Source: Thermodesulfobacteriota bacterium (GTDB lineage Bacteria; Desulfobacterota; Syntrophorhabdia; Syntrophorhabdales; JANXAF01). From it: a stretch of 64,000 nt of DNA. A model generated the notes under the pieces. The model made no database searches. It was not told the origin of the DNA and worked only from the letters and a program-made list of their open reading frames with translations. Positions 8,472-17,400 of this stretch are shown here, one piece after another (the first letter of the stretch is position 1; every line of letters begins with the position of its first letter). The stretch is taken from the NCBI GenBank assembly GCA_025062045.1, contig JANXAF010000004.1:98296-162295 (forward strand), read 5' to 3'. A program made the position numbers and the translations under genes.

Positions 8472-8499
8472 ATGATAGCCTTTTAAGATTCCACTTCAA
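8472..8499 (-). promoter_or_regulatory. Promoter of the GltD/MvhD-metVF operon, predicted leaderless
   Basis: On the minus strand TTGAAG and TATCAT are separated by 16 bases. Only seven bases lie between the -10 box and the ATG at 8464, so transcription should begin at or one base before the start codon. No Shine-Dalgarno sequence is present. Confidence 0.5.
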
Positions 8500-8564
8500 T
8501 CCGTAAAAACCCGTATCCTCAAACCGTATTCTACCGGATCCACTACCGTGGCGAGGGGCTGAAA

Positions 8565-8574
8565 TTGTATACAA
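8565..8574. promoter_or_regulatory. Operator O1, perfect palindrome TTGTATACAA
   Basis: A perfect 10-base palindrome of the type bound by GntR/FCD regulators lies just upstream of the -35 box of the catabolic operon. The flanking bases are also shared with O2 at 8618. The natural binder is the GntR/FCD regulator encoded second in the operon (inference). Confidence 0.6.
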
Positions 8575-8579
8575 ATCTC

Positions 8580-8608
8580 TTGACATGGGACCGGTGTGGG
8601 TATATAGT
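8580..8608 (+). promoter_or_regulatory. Promoter of the CoA-transferase/mutase operon
   Basis: TTGACA and TATAGT are separated by 17 bases. The expected start near 8615 gives a leader of about 28 bases that contains a GGGGGA ribosome site. The promoter is flanked by two copies of the TTGTATACA operator. Confidence 0.7.
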
Positions 8609-8617
8609 GATGGAAAA

Positions 8618-8627
8618 TTGTATACAG
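8618..8627. promoter_or_regulatory. Operator O2, TTGTATACAG
   Basis: This second operator copy has one mismatch from the palindrome and lies just downstream of the predicted start site. Centre-to-centre distance to O1 is 53 bases, about five helical turns. A dimer here would block promoter clearance and could loop to O1. Confidence 0.6.
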
Positions 8628-8642
8628 ATTAAGGGGGATTAA

Positions 8643-9842
8643 ATGGAATTTTATGAACTCTTCAGCAGACTTACTGTTCTCTCGTTAGAGCAGGCCACCG
8701 TTCTTCCCTATTTGACTTACAGGCTCGCAATGGATGGTGCGAGGGTTATAAGGATAGAACATCCCATATACGGTGATCCAAATAGGAGAGTAGGCGATAA
8801 CGTCTTAGGCGAAGACCGGATGTATACTTACTTTTTGCCTATCAACTGCAATAAGGAATGCATCACACTCGATCTTTCGGTCCCCGAAGGGCAGGAAATA
8901 TTTAAAAACCTCATAAAGAAACTCAACGTCGACATTTTTTTGACGAATCAGCTTCCCAGAAATTACAAGAAACTGGGTATCGACTACGAGTCAATAAAGG
9001 CGATAAAGGAAGACATAATTTGGGTTGGCCTTACTGGGTTTGGACCGGAGAGTAACGAACCCGCATACGACCCAATCCTTCAGGCGAGGGGTGGGCTTAT
9101 GGAGCTCACAGGAGAGAAAGACGGTCCCCCATATGTTTTAGGAATTCCTTTGCCAGATATGGGTGCGAGTGAGCATGCTTACGGTCTGATTATGAAGGCC
9201 CTGTATAGGAGGGCATTAACAAAGGAGGGCGCAAGAATAGATGTTTCTATGTTTCAGAGCACAGTTTCTTGGCTTACAGTTCCAATAACCTTAACAAAAT
9301 CCTTCAACAGAAAGATAACGAGAAGGGGAAATACGCACGAGTTTTTCGCTCCTGTAAGTGTGTACAAAACGATGGACGGTTACGTTTACATAGCGGTGGG
9401 TAACGATCTTCAGTGGGAAAGAATGTTAAAGATCCCCGGTTTTGAAGTACTTGCAAAACCAGAATACGAAAGGAATGAGGGGAGAATAAAGGATGTGAAG
9501 AATCTGAATGCCAAAATCGAGGAGATAACAAAGACTTACACGACTGAAGAGCTGATAAAATTATTCACTGAAGCTACTATTCCGATATCTAAGGTGAATA
9601 CAATTGAAGAGGTCATAGAAGATCCCTACGTTAAAGGAGAGATTCTCGAAGCTTGTGATGAAAAGACGGGGCTTACTATCTATTTGGCCCCACTACCCTA
9701 TACGACAGATTACGTAAAAATGAAGGGAAAGAAAGTTAAATTTCCTCCACGTTTCGGAGAACATAACGAAAAGATCTACTGCGAGACCCTTGGCTATCCT
9801 AAGTCTTACATAGAGGAACTTAGGGCAAAAAAAATAATTTGA
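8643..9842 (+). CDS. Class III (CaiB/BaiF family) CoA-transferase
   Basis: Enzymes of this family move CoA between carboxylic acids. The 399-residue length and fold landmarks fit: N-terminal LSLEQATVLPYLTYRLAMDG with IRIEHP, central WVGLTGFGP and DPILQARGG, and the likely catalytic Asp172 in LPDMGAS. It is the first gene of the operon, behind a GntR-controlled promoter. It probably activates the substrate or an intermediate as a CoA thioester. A separate AMP-forming CoA ligase at 17384 suggests two activation steps or two intermediates. The substrate cannot be read from the sequence. Confidence 0.88.
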   Translation: MEFYELFSRLTVLSLEQATVLPYLTYRLAMDGARVIRIEHPIYGDPNRRVGDNVLGEDRMYTYFLPINCNKECITLDLSVPEGQEIFKNLIKKLNVDIFLTNQLPRNYKKLGIDYESIKAIKEDIIWVGLTGFGPESNEPAYDPILQARGGLMELTGEKDGPPYVLGIPLPDMGASEHAYGLIMKALYRRALTKEGARIDVSMFQSTVSWLTVPITLTKSFNRKITRRGNTHEFFAPVSVYKTMDGYVYIAVGNDLQWERMLKIPGFEVLAKPEYERNEGRIKDVKNLNAKIEEITKTYTTEELIKLFTEATIPISKVNTIEEVIEDPYVKGEILEACDEKTGLTIYLAPLPYTTDYVKMKGKKVKFPPRFGEHNEKIYCETLGYPKSYIEELRAKKII

Positions 9843-9850
9843 GGTTTAGT

Positions 9851-10537
9851 ATGCAGCCTGAAGAGGCTAGGCTAAAACTCAGAAAAGGGAAATCGTTAAG
9901 AGAACAAGTGTATAAAAAACTTAAAGAGAGCATTTTAGATGGCACTTTTGAAGCTCACAAAAGACTCATTGAGGAAAAACTTGCAGACCAGCTTGGTACG
10001 AGCAGAACTCCAGTAAGAGAGGCGATCCAAAAGCTTGAAAAAGAGGGTTTAATTTATAGGCTTCCGAAAGGCGGTTTTGCTGTAAGCTCCATTTCGGACG
10101 ATGACATAGAGGAGGTATTTGAAATAAGGAGCATTCTCGAAGGATATGCGGGCTATCTTGCAACAAAAAGAATAACTCAAGAAGAGCTGACTTCCCTTGA
10201 AGAGATCGTAAAAAAGGGGGAGGAGTCTCTAAGAAAAAACGACTTTGAAGCTTTAGTTAAGCTTAACACGGAGTTTCACGACAGGCTTTACAGGGCTTCA
10301 AAAAGCAAACTACTATATAGGATCATAAATGACCTTAAGGACTTCATCTACAGGTTCCGTGTAGTCATTTTTCGACACAGACCCCTAGTAGAGATCTCAC
10401 TTAAAGACCACAGGGAAATGATAGAGCTTATGAAGACGGGAAGCGCAAAGAAGGTGGAGTCTCTTATAAGAAAGCACATAATTAGGGGCAAAAAACTCGT
10501 AAAGAAGGCACTAAAGGAAGAGACAAAAAAGGGTTAA
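9851..10537 (+). CDS. GntR-family (FadR/FCD) transcriptional regulator
   Basis: The 228-residue regulator has an N-terminal winged helix (about 16-80, DQLGTSRTPVREAIQKLEKEG) and a C-terminal all-helical FCD effector domain (about 87-220). His residues typical of the metal-assisted ligand pocket are present (EFHDRLY, KDHREM, RKHIIRG). I chose the ATG at 9851, seven bases after GAGG, over a TTG at 9839. Family members bind palindromes like TTGTATACAA, and two copies flank the operon promoter. It is therefore probably the operon's own repressor, released by a carboxylic acid or CoA ester (inference). Confidence 0.9.
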   Translation: MQPEEARLKLRKGKSLREQVYKKLKESILDGTFEAHKRLIEEKLADQLGTSRTPVREAIQKLEKEGLIYRLPKGGFAVSSISDDDIEEVFEIRSILEGYAGYLATKRITQEELTSLEEIVKKGEESLRKNDFEALVKLNTEFHDRLYRASKSKLLYRIINDLKDFIYRFRVVIFRHRPLVEISLKDHREMIELMKTGSAKKVESLIRKHIIRGKKLVKKALKEETKKG

Positions 10538-10540
10538 AGG

Positions 10541-11491
10541 ATGAAGAACGTAAGTGCTGATGAACTTGCGAATAGGATACTCTCTGGTGATGAAAGAGTA
10601 GCCTCGCGTGTTATCTCCCTTATCGAGAATGGAGACGAAAAGGGTTTTCAAGTTGTCTCATACCTTTACCCGAAGACAGGGAAGGCCTTTCGGATAGGTG
10701 TTACAGGGTCAACAGGTGCCGGAAAGAGCACAATAGTGGACAAAATAGCCTTGGCCTATGGGCAGATGGGGAAAAAAATAGGAGTCATTGCCATAGATCC
10801 GACTAGCATAAAATCGAAGGGAGCATTTTTCGGAGACAGGCTCAGGTTCAAAAACGCGGAAAAGATAGAGGGGATTTTCATAAGGTCTATGGCTCACAGG
10901 GGATTCTCGGGAGGGATATCGAAGGCCGCACTGGGAGCTGAGCTTGTGCTTGAAGCCTTGGGCAAAGAAATAATCATAGTGGAAAGCGTAGGTGTTGGCC
11001 AAACCGAACTTGGCATCTCCTATGTGTCGGATGTTGTAATTACCGTGCTAACCCCAGATTTTGGCGATGAGATTCAGCTGATGAAAGCGGGACTTTTGGA
11101 CATCGGGGATATTGTTGTGATGAACAAAATGGACCTTCCGGGTGCGGAGGAAAAGGCCAAGGATTTGCTTGCCTATCTCGAAAGTATAAAAAAAGATAGC
11201 CAGATGTCGGTTATTAAAGTGATTGGTAAAACGGGTGAAGGGATAGAAAGACTCATAAAAATTCTCGAAAAAAAGAGAGAGACGTTAAAAGAGGATGGAA
11301 TAGAAAAGACAAAGGCTCTCGTTCTTGCATTTGCAAAGGAAGAACTTACAAAGAGTGTAGAAAAATTAATAGAAAAGGATCCGGAATGTGTAAGGCTCAT
11401 TGAAGATGTTCAAAAGAGAAGGAAGGATCCCTATTCTATTTCCCGAATGATAGTCTCCATTCTTGTAGGAGACGGAAGATCCCGTAAATAG
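10541..11491 (+). CDS. meaB: MeaB/ArgK-type GTPase chaperone of B12 mutase
   Basis: MeaB-type G proteins gate cobalamin delivery to, and protect, adenosylcobalamin mutases. The 316-residue protein has the Walker A loop GSTGAGKS at 56-63, the family motif ESVGVGQTEL and the guanine-specificity motif NKMD. The usual PSSPFTGGA segment is altered to PTSIKSKGA. It lies immediately upstream of the two mutase subunits and is surely dedicated to them. The ATG starts three bases after the regulator's stop. Confidence 0.92.
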   Translation: MKNVSADELANRILSGDERVASRVISLIENGDEKGFQVVSYLYPKTGKAFRIGVTGSTGAGKSTIVDKIALAYGQMGKKIGVIAIDPTSIKSKGAFFGDRLRFKNAEKIEGIFIRSMAHRGFSGGISKAALGAELVLEALGKEIIIVESVGVGQTELGISYVSDVVITVLTPDFGDEIQLMKAGLLDIGDIVVMNKMDLPGAEEKAKDLLAYLESIKKDSQMSVIKVIGKTGEGIERLIKILEKKRETLKEDGIEKTKALVLAFAKEELTKSVEKLIEKDPECVRLIEDVQKRRKDPYSISRMIVSILVGDGRSRK

Positions 11492-11506
11492 AAGCGGGAG
11501 GAGTGG

Positions 11507-11893
11507 ATGATAAAGGTACTTATAGCAAAGCCTGGCCTAGATGGTCACGATCGGGGTGCTAAAGTCGTGGCGCTTGCCTTAAAAGAGGCGGGGATGGAGG
11601 TTGTCTATTCGGGATTACATAAAACGATAGATCAGATAGTAAGTATGGCTATCCAGGAAGATGTTGACGTAATAGGACTTTCGATAATGAGTGGTGCCCA
11701 TATTCCCCTTACAAGGAAACTCATGGAAAAGCTAAAGGAATTGGGTATTGAGGACAAAAAAGTATTCGTGGGTGGAGTGATCCCGTCAAAGGACATACCG
11801 AAATTGAAAGAAATGGGGGTTACAGGAGTCTTCCCAGGGGGAACCCCCCTCGAGGAGATAGTGAAAGCGATAAAAGCCTCAGTGAATAAGTAG
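11507..11893 (+). CDS. Acyl-CoA mutase, cobalamin-binding small subunit
   Basis: A 128-residue stand-alone B12-binding domain with the base-off/His-on signature DGHDRG at 12-17 (His14 is the lower cobalt ligand), followed by SIMSGAH and a glycine-rich GGVIP/GGTP C-terminal half. A GGGAGG ribosome site precedes the ATG. The separate large subunit follows after 10 bases. The two-subunit layout is common for archaeal and anaerobe methylmalonyl-CoA mutases and also for related isobutyryl- and 2-hydroxyisobutyryl-CoA mutases, so this subunit does not define the substrate. Confidence 0.92.
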   Translation: MIKVLIAKPGLDGHDRGAKVVALALKEAGMEVVYSGLHKTIDQIVSMAIQEDVDVIGLSIMSGAHIPLTRKLMEKLKELGIEDKKVFVGGVIPSKDIPKLKEMGVTGVFPGGTPLEEIVKAIKASVNK

Positions 11894-11903
11894 GAGGAAC
11901 TGG

Positions 11904-13532
11904 ATGTCAACCGCGAGATACATAAAGGACGACAAGGATCAGATCCTGGATGTCATTTACGAGTCCGGAATTCATGTAAAACCTGTCTATACTCCGAAGG
12001 ATTTGGAAGAGATCGGGTTTTCATACGAAGAGGATCTAAACGACCCAGGTAAGTTTCCGTTTACAAGGGGTATCCATGCTTTGGGTTACAGGTCGAGGGC
12101 CTGGACGACAAGACAATATACCGGATTCGGTACACCAAAAGAAACAAATGAGAGATTCAAGTTCATGATTGCGCATGGCCAGACGGGATTGAATGTGGCT
12201 TTTGATCTACCGACGCAGATGGGGTACGACTCAGACGATCCTATGGCGGAGGGTGAAGTTGGAAGGGTCGGAATGGCAGTAGACACAATAAGGGACTTTG
12301 AGATCGCCTTTGATGGGATTGAACTTGACAGAATAGGTGTGGGGCTCACAATAAATGCCGTTGCCTCAATTATACTTGCCATGTTTCAAACGGTGGCAGA
12401 GAAGTACGGATACGATCCTAAAACAGTTTCAGCAACTCCACAGAACGATATCCTAAAGGAGATGATAGGACGAGGTGCCTGGATATTCCCTGTGGAGCAT
12501 GGGGTAAGACTTACAGGGGATGTGATCGAGTACTGTATTAAGGCTATGCCAAAGACTAATCCCGTAAGTGTCTGCGGTTACCACATAAGGGAGTCAGGGG
12601 CAACACCAGCCCAAGAGATAGCATACGCTTTTTTGATAGCCTTTGCCTATATAGATAACGTGAAGGAAAGGGGTTATGAGCCTGACGAATTTGTTGGTGG
12701 TTTTACCTTCAATTTCAACGTCTTCGGAAACATGTGGGAGCAGATAGCAAAGTTCAGGGCTGCGAGAAAGCTTTGGGCAAAACTTTTAAAGGAAAGGTAC
12801 AATGTGAAGAAAGAAAGGAACCTCTTTCTCAGGGGGATATTTGGAGGAGGAGGTTACGGTCTCACAAAGGCACAGCCCGAAAATAATATCGTAAGAGGGG
12901 CGTACTACGCACTTGTTGCTGCCCTTTCCGGAGCCCAAACAACCGCCCTTTGTAGTTACGATGAGGCCTATACCATACCAACACCCCATTCAGCCCTTAT
13001 ATCTTTAAGGACGCTCCAGATACTTATGGATGAAGTTGGATTGAGGGATACGGTTGATCCCCTTGCAGGAAGCTATTTTATTGAGACCCTAACTAAGCAG
13101 ATGGAGGAGAAGATCTTAGAGGAGATGGAGAAGATAGAAAAGTATGGTGGCATAATAAAAGCCATATCCGATGGGTTTATCCAGAGGATGCTTGCAAGGC
13201 AAGCTTACGAAATCGAAAAAGGCATAGAAAGGGGTGAGCTTTTAAAAGTGGGTGTTAACATATACGTTGAGGGAGAGCCTAAAGAAGTGGAGCTCCACGA
13301 GTATAACGAAGAATCTGCAAGAATCCAGATAGAAAGCTTAAAAGAGATAAAGAGGACAAGGTCCCAAAAAGAAGTGGCAAAGACGTTAAAAGAGCTTGAG
13401 AGTGCAACAAGAAGCGGAAAAAACGTGATGCCTTATCTTCTGGAATGTTGCAAAGCGTATTGCACCCTTGGAGAGATGACTTCAGTGTTCAGGGAGATCT
13501 TTGGAGAGTTCCAGGAACCATCCATATTTTAG
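11904..13532 (+). CDS. Methylmalonyl-CoA mutase-type large (catalytic) subunit
   Basis: The 542-residue TIM-barrel subunit carries out radical carbon-skeleton rearrangement. The residues that separate subfamilies can be read. Tyr72 (RQYTGF) and Arg190 (KEMIGR) match Tyr89 and Arg207 of methylmalonyl-CoA mutase, where isobutyryl-CoA mutase has Phe and Gln and the 2-hydroxyisobutyryl enzyme has Ile and Gln. The conserved Tyr226-His227 pair (GYH) is present. The sequence therefore favours a substrate with a free carboxylate, such as methylmalonyl/succinyl-CoA or an alkyl-substituted homologue. It may feed propionyl-type products of this operon into central metabolism. Confidence 0.88.
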   Translation: MSTARYIKDDKDQILDVIYESGIHVKPVYTPKDLEEIGFSYEEDLNDPGKFPFTRGIHALGYRSRAWTTRQYTGFGTPKETNERFKFMIAHGQTGLNVAFDLPTQMGYDSDDPMAEGEVGRVGMAVDTIRDFEIAFDGIELDRIGVGLTINAVASIILAMFQTVAEKYGYDPKTVSATPQNDILKEMIGRGAWIFPVEHGVRLTGDVIEYCIKAMPKTNPVSVCGYHIRESGATPAQEIAYAFLIAFAYIDNVKERGYEPDEFVGGFTFNFNVFGNMWEQIAKFRAARKLWAKLLKERYNVKKERNLFLRGIFGGGGYGLTKAQPENNIVRGAYYALVAALSGAQTTALCSYDEAYTIPTPHSALISLRTLQILMDEVGLRDTVDPLAGSYFIETLTKQMEEKILEEMEKIEKYGGIIKAISDGFIQRMLARQAYEIEKGIERGELLKVGVNIYVEGEPKEVELHEYNEESARIQIESLKEIKRTRSQKEVAKTLKELESATRSGKNVMPYLLECCKAYCTLGEMTSVFREIFGEFQEPSIF

Positions 13533-13556
13533 GTTTAATTTGCTGGAGGATTGCAG

Positions 13557-15647
13557 GTGGAGAGAAGTTTTAGGCTTGGATGTGATATAGGAGGTACTTT
13601 CACAGACTTCGTGCTATTAGATGATGTAACAGGCGAAATCTTTACCGCAAAATGCTTAACTACACCGAAAGACCCATCTCTCGCCGTAGAGGAAGGCATA
13701 AGGATACTTTCGAAAAAAGTTCCAGGATTTATCTCTGAGCTTAAAGAGTTCATACACGGAACAACACTCGTTATAAACTCAATAATAGAAAGAAAGGGGG
13801 CAAAGACCGGTCTTATAACGACAAAAGGCTTTAGAGACGTACTAGAGATAGGAAGGGAGATAAGATACGCTCCATACGATATCTTTGCCGAATTCCCAAA
13901 ACCCCTTGTGCCAAGGCGGCTCCGGATGGAACTAGACGAGAGAATAAGGAGTGACGGTTCCATCCTCAAACCCCTTGATGTTAAAGAAGCGAGGGAGGTA
14001 GTACGAAAGCTCGTAAGTATGGGTGTTGAATCAATAGCTGTCTGCCTTTTGAACTCCTTCGAAAATCCCGTACACGAAAAGATGATAGAGGAAATAATAA
14101 AAGAGGAGGCACCCTGGGTTTCCACTTCCATCTCTTACAAAGTCCTTCCCCAGATAAGGGAATACGAAAGGACAAGCACAACCGTAACTAATGCCTACGT
14201 CAAACCGTTAACGGAAAAGTACTTATCGAACCTCAAAGAAAGACTCTCTAGACTTGGTTTTAAAGGTAGACTCTTTATAATGCTAAGTAGCGGAGGAATA
14301 ACCTCCGTAGAGATAGCGAAGGAGTTTCCGGTAAGGATAATAGAATCCGGTCCAGTAGCAGCAGTTATCGCGGCTCAGTATTACGGCAGACACTTTAACA
14401 TTTCCGAAATGTTCTGCTTCGATATGGGAGGCACTACCGCAAAATCATGTCTAATCCAGAAGGGTGAGGCAGGGGTCGTTCCCACTTTTGAAGTGGGAAG
14501 GGTTCAAAGGTTCATGAAAGGGAGTGGACTTACTATCCAAGTACCTGTTGTGGATCTCATGGAGATAGGGGCCGGTGGGGGAAGTATCGCTAAGATCAGC
14601 CGTATGGGTACTTTGCAAGTAGGGCCGGAGAGTGCTGGAGCAGACCCCGGGCCCATCTGTTACGATAGGGGAGGGGAAGAGCCCTGTGTGACAGATGCCG
14701 ATCTACTCCTTGGATATCTAGATGAGAACTATTTTTTGGGTGGCGAAATGAGGCTAAATAGGAAGAAGGCAGAAAAAGGGATAGAAGAAAAGATAGCGAA
14801 GCCTTTGGGTGTGAGTTTAAAAAAGGCGATATGGGGAATACATGATCTTATAAACGAAACGATGGCTGCTGCTGCAAAAACCCATATAGCAGAGAAAGGG
14901 GGAAATCCAAAGATAGTTACAATTGCCGCATTCGGCGGTGCAGGCCCCGTCCACGCTTACGGGCTTGCAAAGAAACTCGGAGCGAAAAGGATCATGGTGC
15001 CTCCAAATGCGGGTTGTGGCTCGGCCATGGGGTTTTTTACTGCTCCCAGGGCCTTCGACACATTAATTAGCCATAAAGTATCTTTGGGCAAGGCCGATTT
15101 GTACGCCATAGAGGAAACTTTAAGAAAACTTGAAAAAGAGGCGGAATCAACGTTAAAGGGAGAGTACTCTCAAGAACCTGTCCGCTTTATAAGATCTGTG
15201 GATATGAGGTTTGTAGGACAGGGCTCTGAGATATCGATTCCAGTTCCTTCAAAGCCATTTTACACATTCACAAAGGAAGAGATAAGAAGGATGTTTGACG
15301 AAGAGTACCAAAGACTTTACGGAAGAACGTACCCCGAATCGGAGATCGAGTTTATAAATTTTAAGGTAAGAGCTGAGTTGCCTATAAAACTCCTTAAACT
15401 TTCGAAGCTCCAAAGAACCGACGGACAAAGCGTAGAATCTGCCATAAAGGGCAAAAGATTAGCTTTTTCTTCGATCGTTAAAGACTTCATACAGTTTACC
15501 GTTTATGACAGGTATAAGTTACCTCCTGGCTCAAAATTTTTTGGTCCGGCGATAATAGAAGAAAGAGAATCGACTATTGTTGCAGGAGAGGACACAGAGA
15601 TTACGGTGGACGAGTATGGTTTCGTCTGGATAGAGATAAGGGGCTGA
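13557..15647 (+). CDS. HyuA-type hydantoinase/oxoprolinase/acetone-carboxylase family subunit
   Basis: This family uses ATP to activate a cyclic amide or ketone enolate. The protein (about 696 residues) begins with the phosphate-binding motif DIGGTFTDF and contains HGTTLVINSI, MLSSGGI, SGPVAAV, FDMGGTTAK and GAGGGSIA. I chose the GTG at 13557, six bases after GGAGGA, rather than the TTG at 13551. HyuB follows after four bases. The family includes ATP-dependent N-methylhydantoinase, 5-oxoprolinase and acetone/acetophenone carboxylases. No gamma or extra subunit of the carboxylases is nearby, so a hydantoinase-like reaction is at least as likely. The substrate is unknown. Confidence 0.85.
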   Translation: MERSFRLGCDIGGTFTDFVLLDDVTGEIFTAKCLTTPKDPSLAVEEGIRILSKKVPGFISELKEFIHGTTLVINSIIERKGAKTGLITTKGFRDVLEIGREIRYAPYDIFAEFPKPLVPRRLRMELDERIRSDGSILKPLDVKEAREVVRKLVSMGVESIAVCLLNSFENPVHEKMIEEIIKEEAPWVSTSISYKVLPQIREYERTSTTVTNAYVKPLTEKYLSNLKERLSRLGFKGRLFIMLSSGGITSVEIAKEFPVRIIESGPVAAVIAAQYYGRHFNISEMFCFDMGGTTAKSCLIQKGEAGVVPTFEVGRVQRFMKGSGLTIQVPVVDLMEIGAGGGSIAKISRMGTLQVGPESAGADPGPICYDRGGEEPCVTDADLLLGYLDENYFLGGEMRLNRKKAEKGIEEKIAKPLGVSLKKAIWGIHDLINETMAAAAKTHIAEKGGNPKIVTIAAFGGAGPVHAYGLAKKLGAKRIMVPPNAGCGSAMGFFTAPRAFDTLISHKVSLGKADLYAIEETLRKLEKEAESTLKGEYSQEPVRFIRSVDMRFVGQGSEISIPVPSKPFYTFTKEEIRRMFDEEYQRLYGRTYPESEIEFINFKVRAELPIKLLKLSKLQRTDGQSVESAIKGKRLAFSSIVKDFIQFTVYDRYKLPPGSKFFGPAIIEERESTIVAGEDTEITVDEYGFVWIEIRG

Positions 15648-15651
15648 CAGT

Positions 15652-17400
15652 ATGGGTGATGGATTTGACCCGATCACTATAGAGATCCTCTGGCGAAGGC
15701 TCATATCGATTGTGGATGAGGCGGACTCGGCAGTTGCGAGGACAGCCTTTTCTAGCCTTTTGAGGGATGCCCACGATTACACGTGTATGTTCACAGATCG
15801 ATTTGGAAGAGAACTCGCCCAAGGAACTTTTGCAACTCCAGGACAATCGGGGGCAATGGCCCTGGGGATAAAAAAACTAATAAACAGTTTCCCGGAAGGT
15901 TATTTTGAGCCCGGAGACGTAATTATCACGAACGATCCGTGGATTCTCGCTGGCCACCTAAACGATGTTTGCGTTTTAAGCCCCATATACTTTAAGGATA
16001 GGCTTGTAGCATATACGGCTTGCGTATTCCATCACTCCGACATAGGAGGTAGAGTCTCCTCCGATAACCACGACGTTTTTGAAGAAGGACTCTTTATACC
16101 TCCCGTAAAGCTATACGAAAGAGGGGTTTTGAACCGGGCAATAATGGACATCATCCGGTGGAATGTGAGAACACCTGAAGAGGTTATAGGGGATATAAGG
16201 TCACAGATAGCGGCAAATCACGTATGTGCGGAAAAGATAAAACAGATGCTTGAGGAGACAGGACTTGATACTTTGGATGATCTGGCAGAGGAGATAATCA
16301 CGATCACCGAAAAAAGTATAAGGGAGGAGATAGGAAAGATCCCTGATGGAGTGTATTTTTCGGAGGGAAGGATAGAACAACCGAAAGGAAAAGAGGATGT
16401 GATAATTAAAGCAAAGGTTGAGATTTCAGGTACAGATATCATAGTTGATCTCGATGGTTCCTCACCACAGGTCGATTGGGGTGGGAATGTTGTGTACAAT
16501 TTCACGTATGCATACGTTTTCATGGCAATAAAGAGCATGTTTGCTCCGGATATCCCGAATAACGAAGGATGTGCAAGACCGATAAAACTCTATGCCCCCT
16601 ACGGGTCTGTAGTCAACTGTAAATTTCCAGCTGCCTGCGCGGCAAGGATGCAAATAGGGCACTTTCTAACAGAGATAATCTACAGAGCCTTTGCTGAAGT
16701 TCTGCCGGATAGGGTGATTGCAGGTTCGGGTGGGACACCCGCCGCCATGAACGTATTCTACGGCAGAAGGAGGGACGGGACACCATGGCACTCGGTTATT
16801 ATAAGAGGCGGAGGTATGGGGGCAAGTGCAAAAAGCGATGGCAAACACGTTTTCATATTTCCGGCGAATGGGGCGAATACTCCTGTTGAAATTTTCGAAA
16901 ACGACACTCCCATCATAGTTGAAAAACGCGAGCTGATCACTGATTCGGGCGGTCCCGGAAGATCAAGGGGCGGGCTTGGAAAAAGGGAAGTTTTTAGAGT
17001 TCCCGATGACGAATATGCACCTTTGCCGCCTGTCAATCTTGGAATTCAGGCAGGAAGATACGTGTATCCTCCTGAAGGGCTTTTTGGGGGCAAACCAGGA
17101 AGAAAGGGTGCATTTCTTGTAAACGGAAAGGAAGGAAATCCCTACGGGCTTACCCGGCTCAATCCAGGAGACGTTGTGATTATCGATGCACCGGGAGGGG
17201 GAGGCTATGGAGATCCCTTTGAGAGGGATTGTGAGCTCGTACTGAACGATGTTATAGAAGGTTACGTTAGTTTGGAGAGTGCTCGTGATGACTATGGAGT
17301 ATACATAGATCCGGAAACCCTTCAAATCGACTGGGAGAGAACCAAAGAGCTGAGAAAGAAAAAAACAACTGATGGAGGTCCGCATGGAGAGACCCTTTGA
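15652..17400 (+). CDS. HyuB-type hydantoinase/carboxylase family subunit
   Basis: The 582-residue partner of HyuA shows the family signatures FSSLLRDAHDYT, the metal-region motif TNDPWILAGHLND, HHSDIGGR and the C-terminal glycine-rich DAPGGGGYGDP. HyuA and HyuB form a hetero-oligomer in all characterised members. The gene overlaps the downstream CoA ligase by 17 bases, so product hydrolysis or carboxylation and CoA activation are probably consecutive steps (inference). Confidence 0.86.
   Translation: MGDGFDPITIEILWRRLISIVDEADSAVARTAFSSLLRDAHDYTCMFTDRFGRELAQGTFATPGQSGAMALGIKKLINSFPEGYFEPGDVIITNDPWILAGHLNDVCVLSPIYFKDRLVAYTACVFHHSDIGGRVSSDNHDVFEEGLFIPPVKLYERGVLNRAIMDIIRWNVRTPEEVIGDIRSQIAANHVCAEKIKQMLEETGLDTLDDLAEEIITITEKSIREEIGKIPDGVYFSEGRIEQPKGKEDVIIKAKVEISGTDIIVDLDGSSPQVDWGGNVVYNFTYAYVFMAIKSMFAPDIPNNEGCARPIKLYAPYGSVVNCKFPAACAARMQIGHFLTEIIYRAFAEVLPDRVIAGSGGTPAAMNVFYGRRRDGTPWHSVIIRGGGMGASAKSDGKHVFIFPANGANTPVEIFENDTPIIVEKRELITDSGGPGRSRGGLGKREVFRVPDDEYAPLPPVNLGIQAGRYVYPPEGLFGGKPGRKGAFLVNGKEGNPYGLTRLNPGDVVIIDAPGGGGYGDPFERDCELVLNDVIEGYVSLESARDDYGVYIDPETLQIDWERTKELRKKKTTDGGPHGETL

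Noticed and set aside
11904..13532. Isobutyryl-CoA or 2-hydroxyisobutyryl-CoA mutase
   Set aside because: The two diagnostic positions are Tyr and Arg, as in methylmalonyl-CoA mutase.
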